10,994 nucleotides of DNA from Baumannia cicadellinicola str. Hc (Homalodisca coagulata) (GCF_000013185.1 NC_007984.1:619694-630687); one strand, 5' to 3'. Numbered from the stretch's first letter, positions 1 through 9,960 are shown. Translations and numbers: made by a program. Notes: generated by a model from the sequence alone, not told the origin.

Positions 1-561
1 CAACATTCGGAGCTGAACGAAATTATTTTATCTGGTGGTGATCCACTAATGGCAAAAGATCATGAACTAGATAAACTTTTAAACTTACTAGAAGATATAC
101 CTCATTTAACAAAATTACGTATTCATAGTAGATTACTTATAGTTATTCCTGCACGAATTACTTCTTTTATTTGTCAACGTCTTGCAAGATCCCGACTTAA
201 AGTAGTATTAGTGACACATATTAATCATGCTCAAGAAATTGATTCCTCAGTACAGAAAAGCATAGCAAAATTACGTAATAAACAGGTAACACTCTTAAAT
301 CAGAGTGTACTTTTACGTGGGATTAATGATAATGCTCAAATTTTAGCTACACTAAGCGAAACTTTATTTTCTATAGGCATACTACCTTATTATCTACATA
401 CTTTAGATTGTGTGCAAGGTGCTACACATTTTATAGTTGATGATCAACGAGCACGGAAGATTATGCATGACTTGTTAAGTAAAGTAGCCGGTTATCTCGT
501 TCCTAGATTAGTTAGGGATATTAGTGGAATGCCGAGTAAAACTATCTTATCTTTAGGATAA
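1..561 (+). CDS. epmB: EF-P (R)-beta-lysine modification enzyme EpmB, C-terminal part (5' end outside window)
   Basis: This is the last 186 codons of a gene whose start lies before the window; the frame is open from base 1, so the ATG at 49 is internal. The product matches the C-terminal half of EpmB (YjeK, about 342 residues in E. coli), a radical-SAM, PLP-dependent lysine 2,3-aminomutase. It makes (R)-beta-lysine, which EpmA attaches to elongation factor P so that ribosomes pass proline-rich stretches. Recognisable blocks are SGGDPLMAKDHELD, LRIHSRL, VIPARIT, THINHAQE, LLNQSVLLRG.NDNAQ, MPYYLH-like LPYYLHTLD, VQGATHF and the terminal PSKT, whose lysine (residue 180 here) corresponds to the PLP-binding Lys332 of E. 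coli. The CxxxCxxC cluster motif would lie upstream and cannot be checked. The C-terminus is a few residues shorter than in E. coli. It converges on groL, as in E. coli once yjeI and yjeJ are removed. Confidence 0.95.
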   Translation, partial: QHSELNEIILSGGDPLMAKDHELDKLLNLLEDIPHLTKLRIHSRLLIVIPARITSFICQRLARSRLKVVLVTHINHAQEIDSSVQKSIAKLRNKQVTLLNQSVLLRGINDNAQILATLSETLFSIGILPYYLHTLDCVQGATHFIVDDQRARKIMHDLLSKVAGYLVPRLVRDISGMPSKTILSLG

Positions 562-577
562 GAAATAAATATAATAA

Positions 578-607
578 TTAACCCCCAGTTCTATAACTGG
601 GGGTTAA
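578..607. terminator. Perfect 13-bp hairpin between convergent epmB and groL, probable shared terminator
   Basis: The arms TTAACCCCCAGTT (578-590) and AACTGGGGGTTAA (595-607) are perfectly complementary around the loop CTAT. The hairpin lies 16 bases after the epmB stop and 43 bases after the groL stop. On the minus strand it is followed by a T-rich tract (TTATTATATTTATTT), the form expected of a Rho-independent terminator for groSL. On the plus strand the following bases are poorer in T, so termination of epmB is less certain. Confidence 0.8.
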
Positions 608-650
608 ATAAAGCATGATTAAATTTTACTTATTAATATGAGCTGCTAAC

Positions 651-2324
<1,674 letters not shown>

Positions 2325-2332
2325 TTAAATAA

Positions 2333-2626
2333 TTATTTTTCCACAATAGCTAAAATGTCGCTTTCAGACATGATCAGTACTTCCTCATTGTCGATTTTCT
2401 CTACCTTAACGCCATATCCGTCATTAAAAATAATGGTGTCGCCAACTTTCACATCCAAAGCTTTAATTTCACCATTGTCTAGGCTGCGGCCGCGACCTAC
2501 TGCCAGTACTTCTCCACGGGTGGATTTACCAGCAGCTGAACCTGTCAGCATAATGCCACCTGCTGATTTAGATTCAACTTCTTTACGCTTAACGATAACG
2601 CGATCATGTAATGGACGAATTTTCAT
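2333..2626 (-). CDS. groS: Co-chaperonin GroES (Hsp10)
   Basis: This is a complete 97-residue GroES, the same length as in E. coli and nearly identical to it from [17 protein letters not shown] to [11 protein letters not shown]. The heptameric ring caps GroEL and releases the folding chamber. The mobile loop (about residues 16-32) carries the hydrophobic tripeptide IML in SAGGIML, where E. coli has IVL, so GroEL binding should be kept. The start has a strong Shine-Dalgarno sequence, AAGGGGAG, six bases before the ATG. The short leader GAGCTATCA before the ATG closely resembles the E. coli groS leader as I recall it. By my hand count the gene is about 42% GC (123 of 294 bases), clearly above the flanking genes, with many C-ending codons. 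That fits strong selection on a highly expressed gene. Confidence 0.99.
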   Translation of the reverse strand: MKIRPLHDRVIVKRKEVESKSAGGIMLTGSAAGKSTRGEVLAVGRGRSLDNGEIKALDVKVGDTIIFNDGYGVKVEKIDNEEVLIMSESDILAIVEK

Positions 2627-2677
2627 TGATAGCTCCCCTTAAAGAAAATCTAGGTCAATTTTAAAAAGATTCATATT

Positions 2678-2733
2678 AAGCATTTAGTTATGCCCTATTC
2701 ATGCGTTAATGATGGGGGCATAACTAAATGCTT
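2678..2733. repeat. Perfect 18-bp inverted repeat overlapping the groES heat-shock promoter
   Basis: The left arm AAGCATTTAGTTATGCCC (2678-2695) and right arm GGGCATAACTAAATGCTT (2716-2733) are exact reverse complements, separated by 20 bases. The right arm fills the spacer of the sigma-32 promoter and takes in parts of both its -10 and -35 boxes. The left arm falls in the expected 5' leader of the groSL mRNA. The sequence does not match the HrcA operator CIRCE (TTAGCACTC-N9-GAGTGCTAA). An exact repeat of this length is far beyond chance at this scale, but its role (operator, cruciform, hairpin in a longer transcript) is unknown. Confidence 0.9.
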
Positions 2734-2739
2734 CAAGGG
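2710..2739 (-). promoter_or_regulatory. Sigma-32 heat-shock promoter of groS-groL
   Basis: Read on the minus strand, CCCTTGAA (2739-2732) is followed after 14 bases by CCCCATCA (2717-2710). This closely matches the sigma-32 consensus (CTTGAA near -35, CCCCAT near -10) and the E. coli groE promoter. The start of transcription would fall near 2703, giving a leader of about 77 bases before the groS ATG. It implies that heat-shock control by RpoH is retained in this genome. rpoH itself is not in the window. Confidence 0.88.
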
Positions 2740-2878
2740 TAAAAGATATTTTTTTTGTGTAAAATTTTAGTAAAACATCATAACAATTAAAAAATAAAAT
2801 TATTTTTTTTGTAAAAATAAGATATTCATATTATTTTATGTTCTAATAACTTTAGATTCATTATGATCTGGAAAATCA

Positions 2879-4297
2879 ATGGTAAATACGATCCGTGTAG
2901 AAGAAGACTTACTTGGTACTCGTGAAATTCCAGCTAATGCTTATTATGGTATTCACACGTTGCGTGCTTGCGAAAATTTTGCTTTAAGTACTATTAGTAT
3001 TAGTGATATACCTGAATTAGTCCGTAGTATGGTTATCGTGAAAAAAGCAGCTGCTTTAGCAAACAAAGAACTCAAAATTTTACCAAACGGTATTGCTGAT
3101 CTCATCAATCGTGCTTGTGATGAGATATTAGTTCACGGTCGGTGTATGGATCAATTTCCCGTAGATGTATTTCAGGGAGGAGCTGGCACCTCAATTAATA
3201 TGAATACTAATGAAGTATTATCGAATATCGGCTTAGAATTAATGGGACATCAAAAGGGAGAATATCAATTTCTTAGTCCTCACGATCACTTAAACTTATC
3301 TCAATCTACTAATGACTCTTATCCTACTGGATTAAGATTAGCTATTTATAACGCTATCCAGCAACTAAGAAAAGGCATAAATCATCTAAGTACGGGTTTT
3401 GAGCACAAAGCTAAAACTTTCGCGACTACCCTAAAGATGGGACGTACTCAATTACAAGATGCCGTACCGATGACACTTGGTCAGGAATTCCATGCTTTTA
3501 ATGTATTGCTCAAGGAAGAAGATAAAAATCTCATACGGAGTGCTGAACTTCTTTTAGAAGTAAATTTAGGTGCGACTGCTATAGGTACACGTATTAATAC
3601 CCCTGAAGGATATCAAAATATAGTCGTCGATAAACTAGCTAAAATAAGCGGATTACCATTTTTTTCTGCTGAGGACTTGATAGAAGCTACTTCAGACTGT
3701 GGTGCATATGTTATGGTGCATAGTGCATTGAAACGTCTCGCAGTAAAATTATCAAAAATTTGTAATGATCTACGTTTACTTTCTTCAGGCCCAAGAACTG
3801 GGTTAAATGAAATTAACCTTCCTCAACTACAGGCAGGTTCATCAATTATGCCAGCTAAAGTTAATCCTGTAATTCCTGAAGTAGTTAATCAGGTGTGCTT
3901 TAAGGTTATTGGTAATGATACATGTGTAACTATAGCTGCAGAAGCTGGTCAGCTACAACTTAATGTTATGGAACCTGTCATTAGTCAAGCAATGTTTGAA
4001 TCTATTTCACTTTTAACTAAGGCGTGTTATCATTTACAAGATAAATGTATATTTGGTATTAGTGCAAATAATACAATTTGTGAACAATATGTTTTCAACT
4101 CGATTGGCATCATAACTTATCTTAACCCAGTTATTGGCCATCATAACGGCGATAAAGTAGGCAAAATTTGTAACGAAACGGGTAAAAGTGTACGCCAAGT
4201 AGTTTTAGAGTTAGGTCTGTTAACTGAAAGGCAACTAGATGATATCTTTTCGTGGCAAAATTTAATTTCTCCTAGATATAATGGTCGTCGTTACTAA
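2879..4297 (+). CDS. aspA: Aspartate ammonia-lyase (aspartase)
   Basis: This is a complete aspartase of 472 residues (478 in E. coli, which has a slightly longer C-terminal tail). It reversibly converts L-aspartate to fumarate and ammonia as a cytoplasmic homotetramer. It belongs to the aspartase/fumarase superfamily. The signature loop [11 protein letters not shown] at residues 320-330 carries the catalytic serine. Other active-site blocks are [14 protein letters not shown] (100-113), [11 protein letters not shown] (141-151), [17 protein letters not shown] (188-204) and [20 protein letters not shown]. The N-terminus aligns with E. coli from the ATG chosen; the ribosome site is weak (GGA, six bases upstream). 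A possible promoter is TTGTAA-N17-TATTTT at 2809-2837, but such matches are common in AT-rich DNA. The gene is divergent from groS as in E. coli. The downstream dicarboxylate transporter gene dcuA is absent, so aspartate would have to enter by another route. Confidence 0.98.
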   Translation: MVNTIRVEEDLLGTREIPANAYYGIHTLRACENFALSTISISDIPELVRSMVIVKKAAALANKELKILPNGIADLINRACDEILVHGRCMDQFPVDVFQGGAGTSINMNTNEVLSNIGLELMGHQKGEYQFLSPHDHLNLSQSTNDSYPTGLRLAIYNAIQQLRKGINHLSTGFEHKAKTFATTLKMGRTQLQDAVPMTLGQEFHAFNVLLKEEDKNLIRSAELLLEVNLGATAIGTRINTPEGYQNIVVDKLAKISGLPFFSAEDLIEATSDCGAYVMVHSALKRLAVKLSKICNDLRLLSSGPRTGLNEINLPQLQAGSSIMPAKVNPVIPEVVNQVCFKVIGNDTCVTIAAEAGQLQLNVMEPVISQAMFESISLLTKACYHLQDKCIFGISANNTICEQYVFNSIGIITYLNPVIGHHNGDKVGKICNETGKSVRQVVLELGLLTERQLDDIFSWQNLISPRYNGRRY

Positions 4298-4333
4298 CGA
4301 TATATCTCTTAGCTATATTTTTTAATAAATTCA

Positions 4334-4369
4334 TTGACTTAATTGTATTAATACGTTCTAATGCGCCTC
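4334..4369 (+). promoter_or_regulatory. Sigma-70 promoter with GC-rich discriminator for tRNA-Phe
   Basis: TTGACT (4334-4339), a 17-base spacer and TCTAAT (4357-4362) match the -35 and -10 consensus well. The discriminator GCGCCTC (4363-4369) is strikingly GC-rich for this AT-rich region and is the form seen at stringently controlled stable-RNA promoters. Transcription would start around 4369, a few bases before the mature tRNA 5' end. Confidence 0.8.
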
Positions 4370-4374
4370 TATCT

Positions 4375-4447
4375 GCCCGGATAGCTCAGTTGGTAGAGCA
4401 GGGGACTGAAAATCCCCGTGTCCTTGGTTCGATTCCAAGTCCGGGCA
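4375..4447 (+). tRNA. pheU: tRNA-Phe (anticodon GAA), 3' CCA not encoded
   Basis: The 73-base sequence folds as a full cloverleaf. The acceptor stem is GCCCGGA/TCCGGGC with discriminator A. The anticodon stem GGGGA/TCCCC closes the loop CTGAAAA, with the GAA anticodon at 4408-4410, and the T arm contains GGTTCGATTCC. It is nearly identical to E. coli tRNA-Phe. The bases after the discriminator are TCT, so CCA must be added by tRNA nucleotidyltransferase. The symbol pheU is chosen because E. coli pheU lies on the same relative strand beyond aspA, after dcuA, cutA, dsbD and yjdC, all missing here. Confidence 0.98.
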
Positions 4448-4515
4448 TCTTCCATTTAGTAATAATTATTCGATTAGCTTTAATCTACGTAATAGATTAT
4501 CTCATAAATTTTTTT

Positions 4516-4623
4516 AGGTCCTTTTAGTGCTCTCGCCTAATATTTACTTGTGAAATCGATCAGGTCTGGAAGGAAGCAGTCGTAGCAAGCTAAGTAGAAA
4601 ACGGGAAGTCGTTAAAAGGACTT
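4516..4623 (+). ncRNA. ffs: 4.5S RNA of the signal recognition particle
   Basis: The apical domain CAGGTCTGGAAGGAAGCAG (4561-4579) is the conserved Ffh-binding hairpin of bacterial SRP RNA, with a GGAA tetraloop. The ends pair: GTCCTTTTA at 4518-4526 with TAAAAGGAC at 4613-4621. A second helix joins CTCTCG (4530-4535) to CGGG(A)AG (4602-4608). The whole is a long hairpin of about 108 bases, close to the 114-base E. coli RNA. With Ffh and FtsY it delivers nascent membrane proteins to the Sec translocon, part of which is encoded downstream. Ends are estimated from base pairing. The pair closing the tetraloop is U-G here where E. coli has C-G. No convincing own promoter or T-tailed terminator is visible on this strand, so co-transcription with the tRNA is possible. 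Confidence 0.93.
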
Positions 4624-4656
4624 CCTCTATTTAGGATGAGGAAAAAATTAAATAAC

Positions 4657-4682
4657 TAGAGCTAACTTACAAGTTAGCTCTA
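4657..4682 (-). terminator. Hairpin terminator of the peroxiredoxin gene
   Basis: TAGAGCTAACT (4657-4667) pairs perfectly with AGTTAGCTCTA (4672-4682) around a four-base loop, and four further pairs form beyond one mismatch. Read on the minus strand it is followed by GTTATTTAATTTTTT, a fitting T-rich tail, 17 bases after the peroxiredoxin stop codon. On the plus strand there is no T tract, so it is a poor terminator for ffs. Confidence 0.7.
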
Positions 4683-4699
4683 ATTATGAGAGCTAATAA

Positions 4700-5302
4700 C
4701 TAGAGCTTACTAACATTTTTCGCTAAATATTTAGCTACTCCTTCAGTAGTAGCTGTTATACCATCTTGTCCTTTCTCCCACTGAGCGGGACAAACTAATC
4801 CATGTTCTTCATTAAACTGTAAAGCATCAACCATACGTATAATATCATCAATATTTCTACCTAATGGTAGATCATTAACTATTTGGTGGCGCACTATACC
4901 ATCTTTATCTATCAAAAAAGATGCACGTAATGCAACACCAATATCTGGATGTTCGATATCGTATGCTTTGATAATTTCTCTTTTAACATCGGCTACCATA
5001 GGATACTGTACTTGGTTAATCCCACCTTTATCCGGTGGTACTAAACGCCAAGCATTATGTACAAACTCTGAGTCACATGAAACACCTACAATTTTTACCC
5101 TTCGTTTCTGGAACTCAAGATAACGTTTATCAAATGCAATTAATTCAGAAGGGCAAACAAATGTGAAATCCATTGGCCAGAAAAAAATAATTGCATGTTG
5201 CCCTTTAATATAATTTTTAAAATTAAAGTTATTGATTATTTTACCGCTACCTAGTATTGCAGCTGCCGTAAAGTCAGGGGCTTGACGAGTAACTAATACC
5301 AT
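4700..5302 (-). CDS. Typical 2-Cys peroxiredoxin (AhpC/TSA family, peroxiredoxin C type)
   Basis: This 200-residue thiol peroxidase reduces hydrogen peroxide and organic hydroperoxides in the cytoplasm. The peroxidatic cysteine is Cys50 in PMDFTFVCPSE, fitting the PxxxTxxC motif with Pro43 and Thr47. The resolving cysteine is Cys171 in GLVCPAQWEKG. The active-site arginine is probably Arg126 in ALRASFLID. Length and the C-terminal VCPAQW block point to the Prx1/TSA branch rather than the 187-residue AhpC that works with AhpF, so the electron donor is more likely thioredoxin (inference). From memory, other Enterobacterales such as Yersinia carry a gene of this type, labelled tsaA or ahpC, near queA; E. 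coli lacks it there. AGGAG lies ten bases before the ATG. A perfect TATAAT lies on the minus strand at 5342-5337 with only a poor -35, a possible promoter. Confidence 0.93.
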   Translation of the reverse strand: MVLVTRQAPDFTAAAILGSGKIINNFNFKNYIKGQHAIIFFWPMDFTFVCPSELIAFDKRYLEFQKRRVKIVGVSCDSEFVHNAWRLVPPDKGGINQVQYPMVADVKREIIKAYDIEHPDIGVALRASFLIDKDGIVRHQIVNDLPLGRNIDDIIRMVDALQFNEEHGLVCPAQWEKGQDGITATTEGVAKYLAKNVSKL

Positions 5303-5435
5303 AAATATTATACTCCTATATGTAAATTTAAGATTAATTATAATATAATAGCTGTTACTAAGAAAGTTAATAAGTGAATAAAGAATGATATTCTAGTATT
5401 ATAGAATACATTAATTACACTTGCAGTGAGTTATT

Positions 5436-5452
5436 CATAGTCCTAGACTATG
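5436..5452. repeat. Short dyad CATAGTC-CTA-GACTATG between peroxiredoxin gene and queA
   Basis: Two perfect 7-base arms flank a 3-base centre in the 186-base divergent region. A second AT-rich dyad, TATTCTA-N6-TAGAATA, lies at 5389-5408. The spacing of the first suits a dimeric regulator or a small hairpin in the queA leader, 36 bases before the start. Short AT-rich dyads arise easily by chance, so function is not established. Confidence 0.4.
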
Positions 5453-5488
5453 CTTATATATTTTATGTTTTTATAATAAGTATTAATC

Positions 5489-6550
5489 ATGCATGTTGCC
5501 GACTTCTCTTTTAATTTGCCTAAAAATTTAATTGCACGTTATCCGTTACCAGAACGTAGTACCTGCCGTTTGCTATCATTAGATGGTCATAGCGGAGCTA
5601 TTAAGCATAATGTTTTCACTGATATTCTAGATCAATTATCACTAGGAGATTTGCTAGTATTTAATAATACTCGTGTAATTCCAGCTAGGCTCTTTGGTCG
5701 TAAAATTAGTGGTGGTAAAGTAGAAGTATTAGTAGAAAGAGTACTAGATAATCAGCGTGTACTTGCTCATATTAGGGCTTCAAAAACTCCAAAAATAGAT
5801 ACATTACTGTTGTTAGGTGATAATGAAAATATACGTGCTATTATAGTAGCACGTCATCAAATATGGTTTGAGCTGTTATTTGATGATCAACGTGATATAC
5901 TTACCATACTAAATGATGCTGGTCATATTCCATTACCTTATTATCTAGATCGTCCTGACTACTCTCTAGACCGAGAGTTATATCAAACAGTATATAGCCA
6001 ACATCCAGGTGCTATTGCAGCGCCTACTGCCGGTCTACATTTTGATCAACAACTATTATCTGCTCTCCGTGTCAAAGGAGTTGAGATGGTTTTTATTACT
6101 TTACACGTTGGTACAGGTACTTTTCAGCCAATAAAAGTAAAAAAGATAGAACATCACCATATGTACTCAGAGTATACTGAAGTACCACATACGGTAGTAG
6201 ATGCAGTAATAGCCTGTAAGTCGCGTGGTAACCGCGTAGTAGCAGTTGGAACTACCTCAGTACGTTCATTAGAAAGTGCGATAGTATCAGTCTCAAATAG
6301 CAAACATACGATGTTAGCACCTTTTTGCGGTGAAACAAGCATATTTATTTACCCAGGCTATCGCTTTCGCGTAATTGACGCATTAATTACTAATTTTCAT
6401 TTGCCTCAATCTACACCAATTATGCTAGTATCTGCATTTGCCGGTTACCAACATACTTTTAATGCTTATCGAGAAGCAGTTAATCTCGCGTACCGCTTTT
6501 TAAGCTATGGTGATGCAATGTTCATTACTAATAATAACTCTGTATTTTAA
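5489..6550 (+). CDS. queA: S-adenosylmethionine:tRNA ribosyltransferase-isomerase QueA
   Basis: This complete 353-residue QueA (356 in E. coli) aligns over its whole length. The cytoplasmic enzyme transfers and rearranges the ribosyl group of S-adenosylmethionine onto 7-aminomethyl-7-deazaguanine at position 34 of tRNAs with GUN anticodons, making epoxyqueuosine. Conserved blocks are [61 protein letters not shown]-like [28 protein letters not shown] and VSAFAGYQ. The FHLPESTLIML block of E. coli reads [11 protein letters not shown] here, with Pro for Leu. The N-terminus MHVADFSF matches E. coli MRVTDFSF, which fixes the start, although no good ribosome site precedes it. It is the first gene of queA-tgt-yajC-secD-secF; its partner tgt follows after 61 bases. 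Confidence 0.98.
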   Translation: MHVADFSFNLPKNLIARYPLPERSTCRLLSLDGHSGAIKHNVFTDILDQLSLGDLLVFNNTRVIPARLFGRKISGGKVEVLVERVLDNQRVLAHIRASKTPKIDTLLLLGDNENIRAIIVARHQIWFELLFDDQRDILTILNDAGHIPLPYYLDRPDYSLDRELYQTVYSQHPGAIAAPTAGLHFDQQLLSALRVKGVEMVFITLHVGTGTFQPIKVKKIEHHHMYSEYTEVPHTVVDAVIACKSRGNRVVAVGTTSVRSLESAIVSVSNSKHTMLAPFCGETSIFIYPGYRFRVIDALITNFHLPQSTPIMLVSAFAGYQHTFNAYREAVNLAYRFLSYGDAMFITNNNSVF

Positions 6551-6602
6551 TAGTAGCAAAATTATTCTATAAAAAGATTACTTGGATTTATTTTGAATAT
6601 AG

Positions 6603-7724
<1,122 letters not shown>

Positions 7725-7745
7725 AGAATTTATGAGGTAATAAAA

Positions 7746-8078
7746 ATGCTATCTATTATTTCTGATGCTATTGCTAGTACTAGTACATCATATCAAGGCA
7801 GTTCATACTCAATGATAATTATGTTGCTATTTTTTGGTTTGTTTTTTTATTTTATCATCTTACGGCCACAGCAAAAACGTGCTAAATTACATAAAGCACT
7901 AATTCATTCTATTACTAAAGGGGATGAAATTCTTACTAATGGAGGTTTAGTAGGTAAAGTAGCTAAAGTTACTGAAACTGGTTATTTTTTAGTATCACTT
8001 AATGATACCAATGAAGTTCTGATTAAACGTGACTTTATCACTGCTATTTTACCTAAAGGTACAATAAAATCACTCTAA
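7746..8078 (+). CDS. yajC: Sec translocase accessory subunit YajC
   Basis: This 110-residue protein has exactly the length of E. coli YajC and aligns throughout. It is a small inner-membrane protein that associates with SecD and SecF in the holo-translocon. A short N-terminal periplasmic segment (ISDAIAST) precedes a single membrane span at about residues 22-39. Next come the conserved ILRPQQKR at the cytoplasmic face and a soluble domain with KGDEILTNGGLVGKV and IKRDFITAILPKGT. The start has GAGG eight bases upstream. It sits 21 bases after tgt and 33 before the secD start, so it is part of the same transcript. Confidence 0.98.
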   Translation: MLSIISDAIASTSTSYQGSSYSMIIMLLFFGLFFYFIILRPQQKRAKLHKALIHSITKGDEILTNGGLVGKVAKVTETGYFLVSLNDTNEVLIKRDFITAILPKGTIKSL

Positions 8079-8111
8079 TAGTAATATCAGGAATGGGGTC
8101 AAAAAAAATTG

Positions 8112-9950
8112 GTGTTAAACCACTATCCTTTGTGGAAATATATTATATTAGTCCTCACCCTAATATTAGGCATAATATATGCTCTTCCAAATCTTTATGG
8201 AGAAGATGTTGCTATACAAATAACTGGCACTCACGGTGTTACAGTAAGTGAATCTACTCTCATTGATATTATTCATATATTAAAGCAAAAAAATATTGTT
8301 AGTAAATCTATTTCATTAACTAATGGTACTATTCTAGCCAGATTTTCCAATTCCAATATGCAATTGTATGCTCATGATACTTTACTAAAAACACTAGGCC
8401 ATAATTATGTAGTAGCGCTTAACTTAGCACCAGCGGTACCCTCATGGTTAACTATGATAGGTGCATTACCTATTAAACTAGGTTTAGATTTAAGGGGAGG
8501 GGTACATTTTCTTATTGAAATAGATATGAATACAGTACTCAATAATATACATAAACAAGTTATAGATGTTTTTATCCAAGAACTACGGAAGAATAATATT
8601 CCTTATACATCAATAAGTAAAATTAATAATTATGGAAGTAAAGTTAACTTTCTTAATAGTTCTATCTGCGACGAAGCACTAGCTAAACTGATGTCCATAC
8701 ACCGAGATATAGCTCTTATTAAAAAGGGCAAAAAATATAGCATTGAAATTTATTTATTAGATAATAAATTACATGCAGCTAGTAACTTAGCTATACAACA
8801 GAATATTAATATTTTACGTAATCGCATAAATAGATTAGGCATAGCTGAACCACTAATACAGCGTCAAGGAGTTAATAGTATTGTGGTCGAGTTACCTGGA
8901 ATTCAAGATACTGCCCGTGCTAAGGAAATAATAGGTGCTACGGCGATGTTAGAATTTCGTTTAGTCAATGAAGAACAATCAGAAGAACATAGTAAAATTA
9001 CCAGTAATTCTGAAATAAAATTTACCCGTAACGGTACGCCAATCTTATTATATAAGCAAGTACTTCTTACTGGAGATCATATTACTAATGCTACTTTTAG
9101 TACTGATGAGTATAACCAGCCGCAAGTTAATATTACTCTTGATCATCAAGGTGGAAAAATTATGTCTAACTTCACAAAAGATAATATTAATAAGTTAATG
9201 GCAATACTATTTATTGAATATAAGAATAGTAGTGATAATATAAAAGATAATAACCTCTTTCTTAAGCAGGAAGAGGTCATAAATGTTGCTACTATCCAAT
9301 CACACATTAGTAATATGTTTCGTATTACTGGTCTAAATAATAGACAAGAAGCCCGTAATCTTTCACTACTACTACGTGCGGGAGCATTGATGGCACCTAT
9401 TAAAATTGTTGAAGAGTGCACTATTGGCCCGACATTAGGTATGCAAAATATTAATCAAGGTTTAAAAGCTTGTTTGTGGGGACTAATAGCTGCTGTGCTA
9501 TTTATGGTAATAAGATACCATAAATTCGGGATAATTGCTACTATAGCACTAATTGCTAATATGATTCTAATAATTGGCATGATGTCGTTATTGCCAGGTG
9601 TTATTCTAACTATGCCGGGTATTGCTGGTATAGTACTTACATTAGCAGTTGCGGTAGATGCTAATGTACTTATTTATGAACGTATCAAAGAAGAGCTAAG
9701 TAAAGAGCGTAGTATACAGCAAGCTATTTACCAAGGGTATCGTCGAGCGTTTTCTAGTATCATCGATGCAAATATTACGACTATAATTACAGCTATTATT
9801 CTATATGAGTTTGGTACTGGCTCTATTAAAGGTTTTGCAATTACAACCATAATTGGCATTGCTACTTCAATGTTTACAGCGATACTAGGTACTCGTGCTA
9901 TAGTTAACTTACTATATGGTAATAAGTTAATAGATAAACTTTCTATTTAG
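8112..9950 (+). CDS. secD: Protein translocase subunit SecD
   Basis: This is a complete SecD of 612 residues from the chosen start (615 in E. coli). With SecF it uses the proton gradient to pull translocated proteins into the periplasm and release them from SecYEG. The order is as expected: one membrane span (about 9-27), the large periplasmic P1 region with LGLDLRGGVHFL near residue 125, QNINILRNRINRLGIAEP and ELPGIQDTARAKEI, then five spans from about residue 450. VAVDANVLIYERIKEEL carries the conserved aspartate (about residue 516, Asp519 in E. coli) of the proton path. I chose GTG at 8112 because MLNHYPLWKY then matches E. coli MLNRYPLWKY exactly. TTG at 8109, directly before it in frame, is the alternative and sits at better distance (10 bases) from GGGG at 8095-8098. 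Confidence 0.97.
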   Translation: MLNHYPLWKYIILVLTLILGIIYALPNLYGEDVAIQITGTHGVTVSESTLIDIIHILKQKNIVSKSISLTNGTILARFSNSNMQLYAHDTLLKTLGHNYVVALNLAPAVPSWLTMIGALPIKLGLDLRGGVHFLIEIDMNTVLNNIHKQVIDVFIQELRKNNIPYTSISKINNYGSKVNFLNSSICDEALAKLMSIHRDIALIKKGKKYSIEIYLLDNKLHAASNLAIQQNINILRNRINRLGIAEPLIQRQGVNSIVVELPGIQDTARAKEIIGATAMLEFRLVNEEQSEEHSKITSNSEIKFTRNGTPILLYKQVLLTGDHITNATFSTDEYNQPQVNITLDHQGGKIMSNFTKDNINKLMAILFIEYKNSSDNIKDNNLFLKQEEVINVATIQSHISNMFRITGLNNRQEARNLSLLLRAGALMAPIKIVEECTIGPTLGMQNINQGLKACLWGLIAAVLFMVIRYHKFGIIATIALIANMILIIGMMSLLPGVILTMPGIAGIVLTLAVAVDANVLIYERIKEELSKERSIQQAIYQGYRRAFSSIIDANITTIITAIILYEFGTGSIKGFAITTIIGIATSMFTAILGTRAIVNLLYGNKLIDKLSI

Positions 9951-9960
9951 ACAATTAGTG

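Noticed and set aside
2678..2733. CIRCE element for HrcA control of groESL
   Set aside because: The dyad has neither the TTAGCACTC/GAGTGCTAA arms nor the nine-base spacer of CIRCE.
4481..4499. Hairpin TAATCTA-CGTAA-TAGATTA after tRNA-Phe, with a T run at 4509-4515
   Set aside because: The stem is seven pairs and almost all A-T, and the T run starts ten bases later, so it is too weak to call a terminator. It could still help end or process the tRNA transcript.
5421..5449. Possible queA promoter TTGCAG-N17-TAGACT
   Set aside because: Matches to consensus are partial, and the -10 box falls inside the CATAGTC/GACTATG dyad; such matches are expected by chance in AT-rich DNA.
9146..9421. Minus-strand open frame of 91 codons inside secD
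   Set aside because: It is antisense to a conserved part of secD, with no ribosome site or recognisable product. Frames at 6154-6342 (in queA) and 9927-10184 (secD-secF) are rejected for the same reason.
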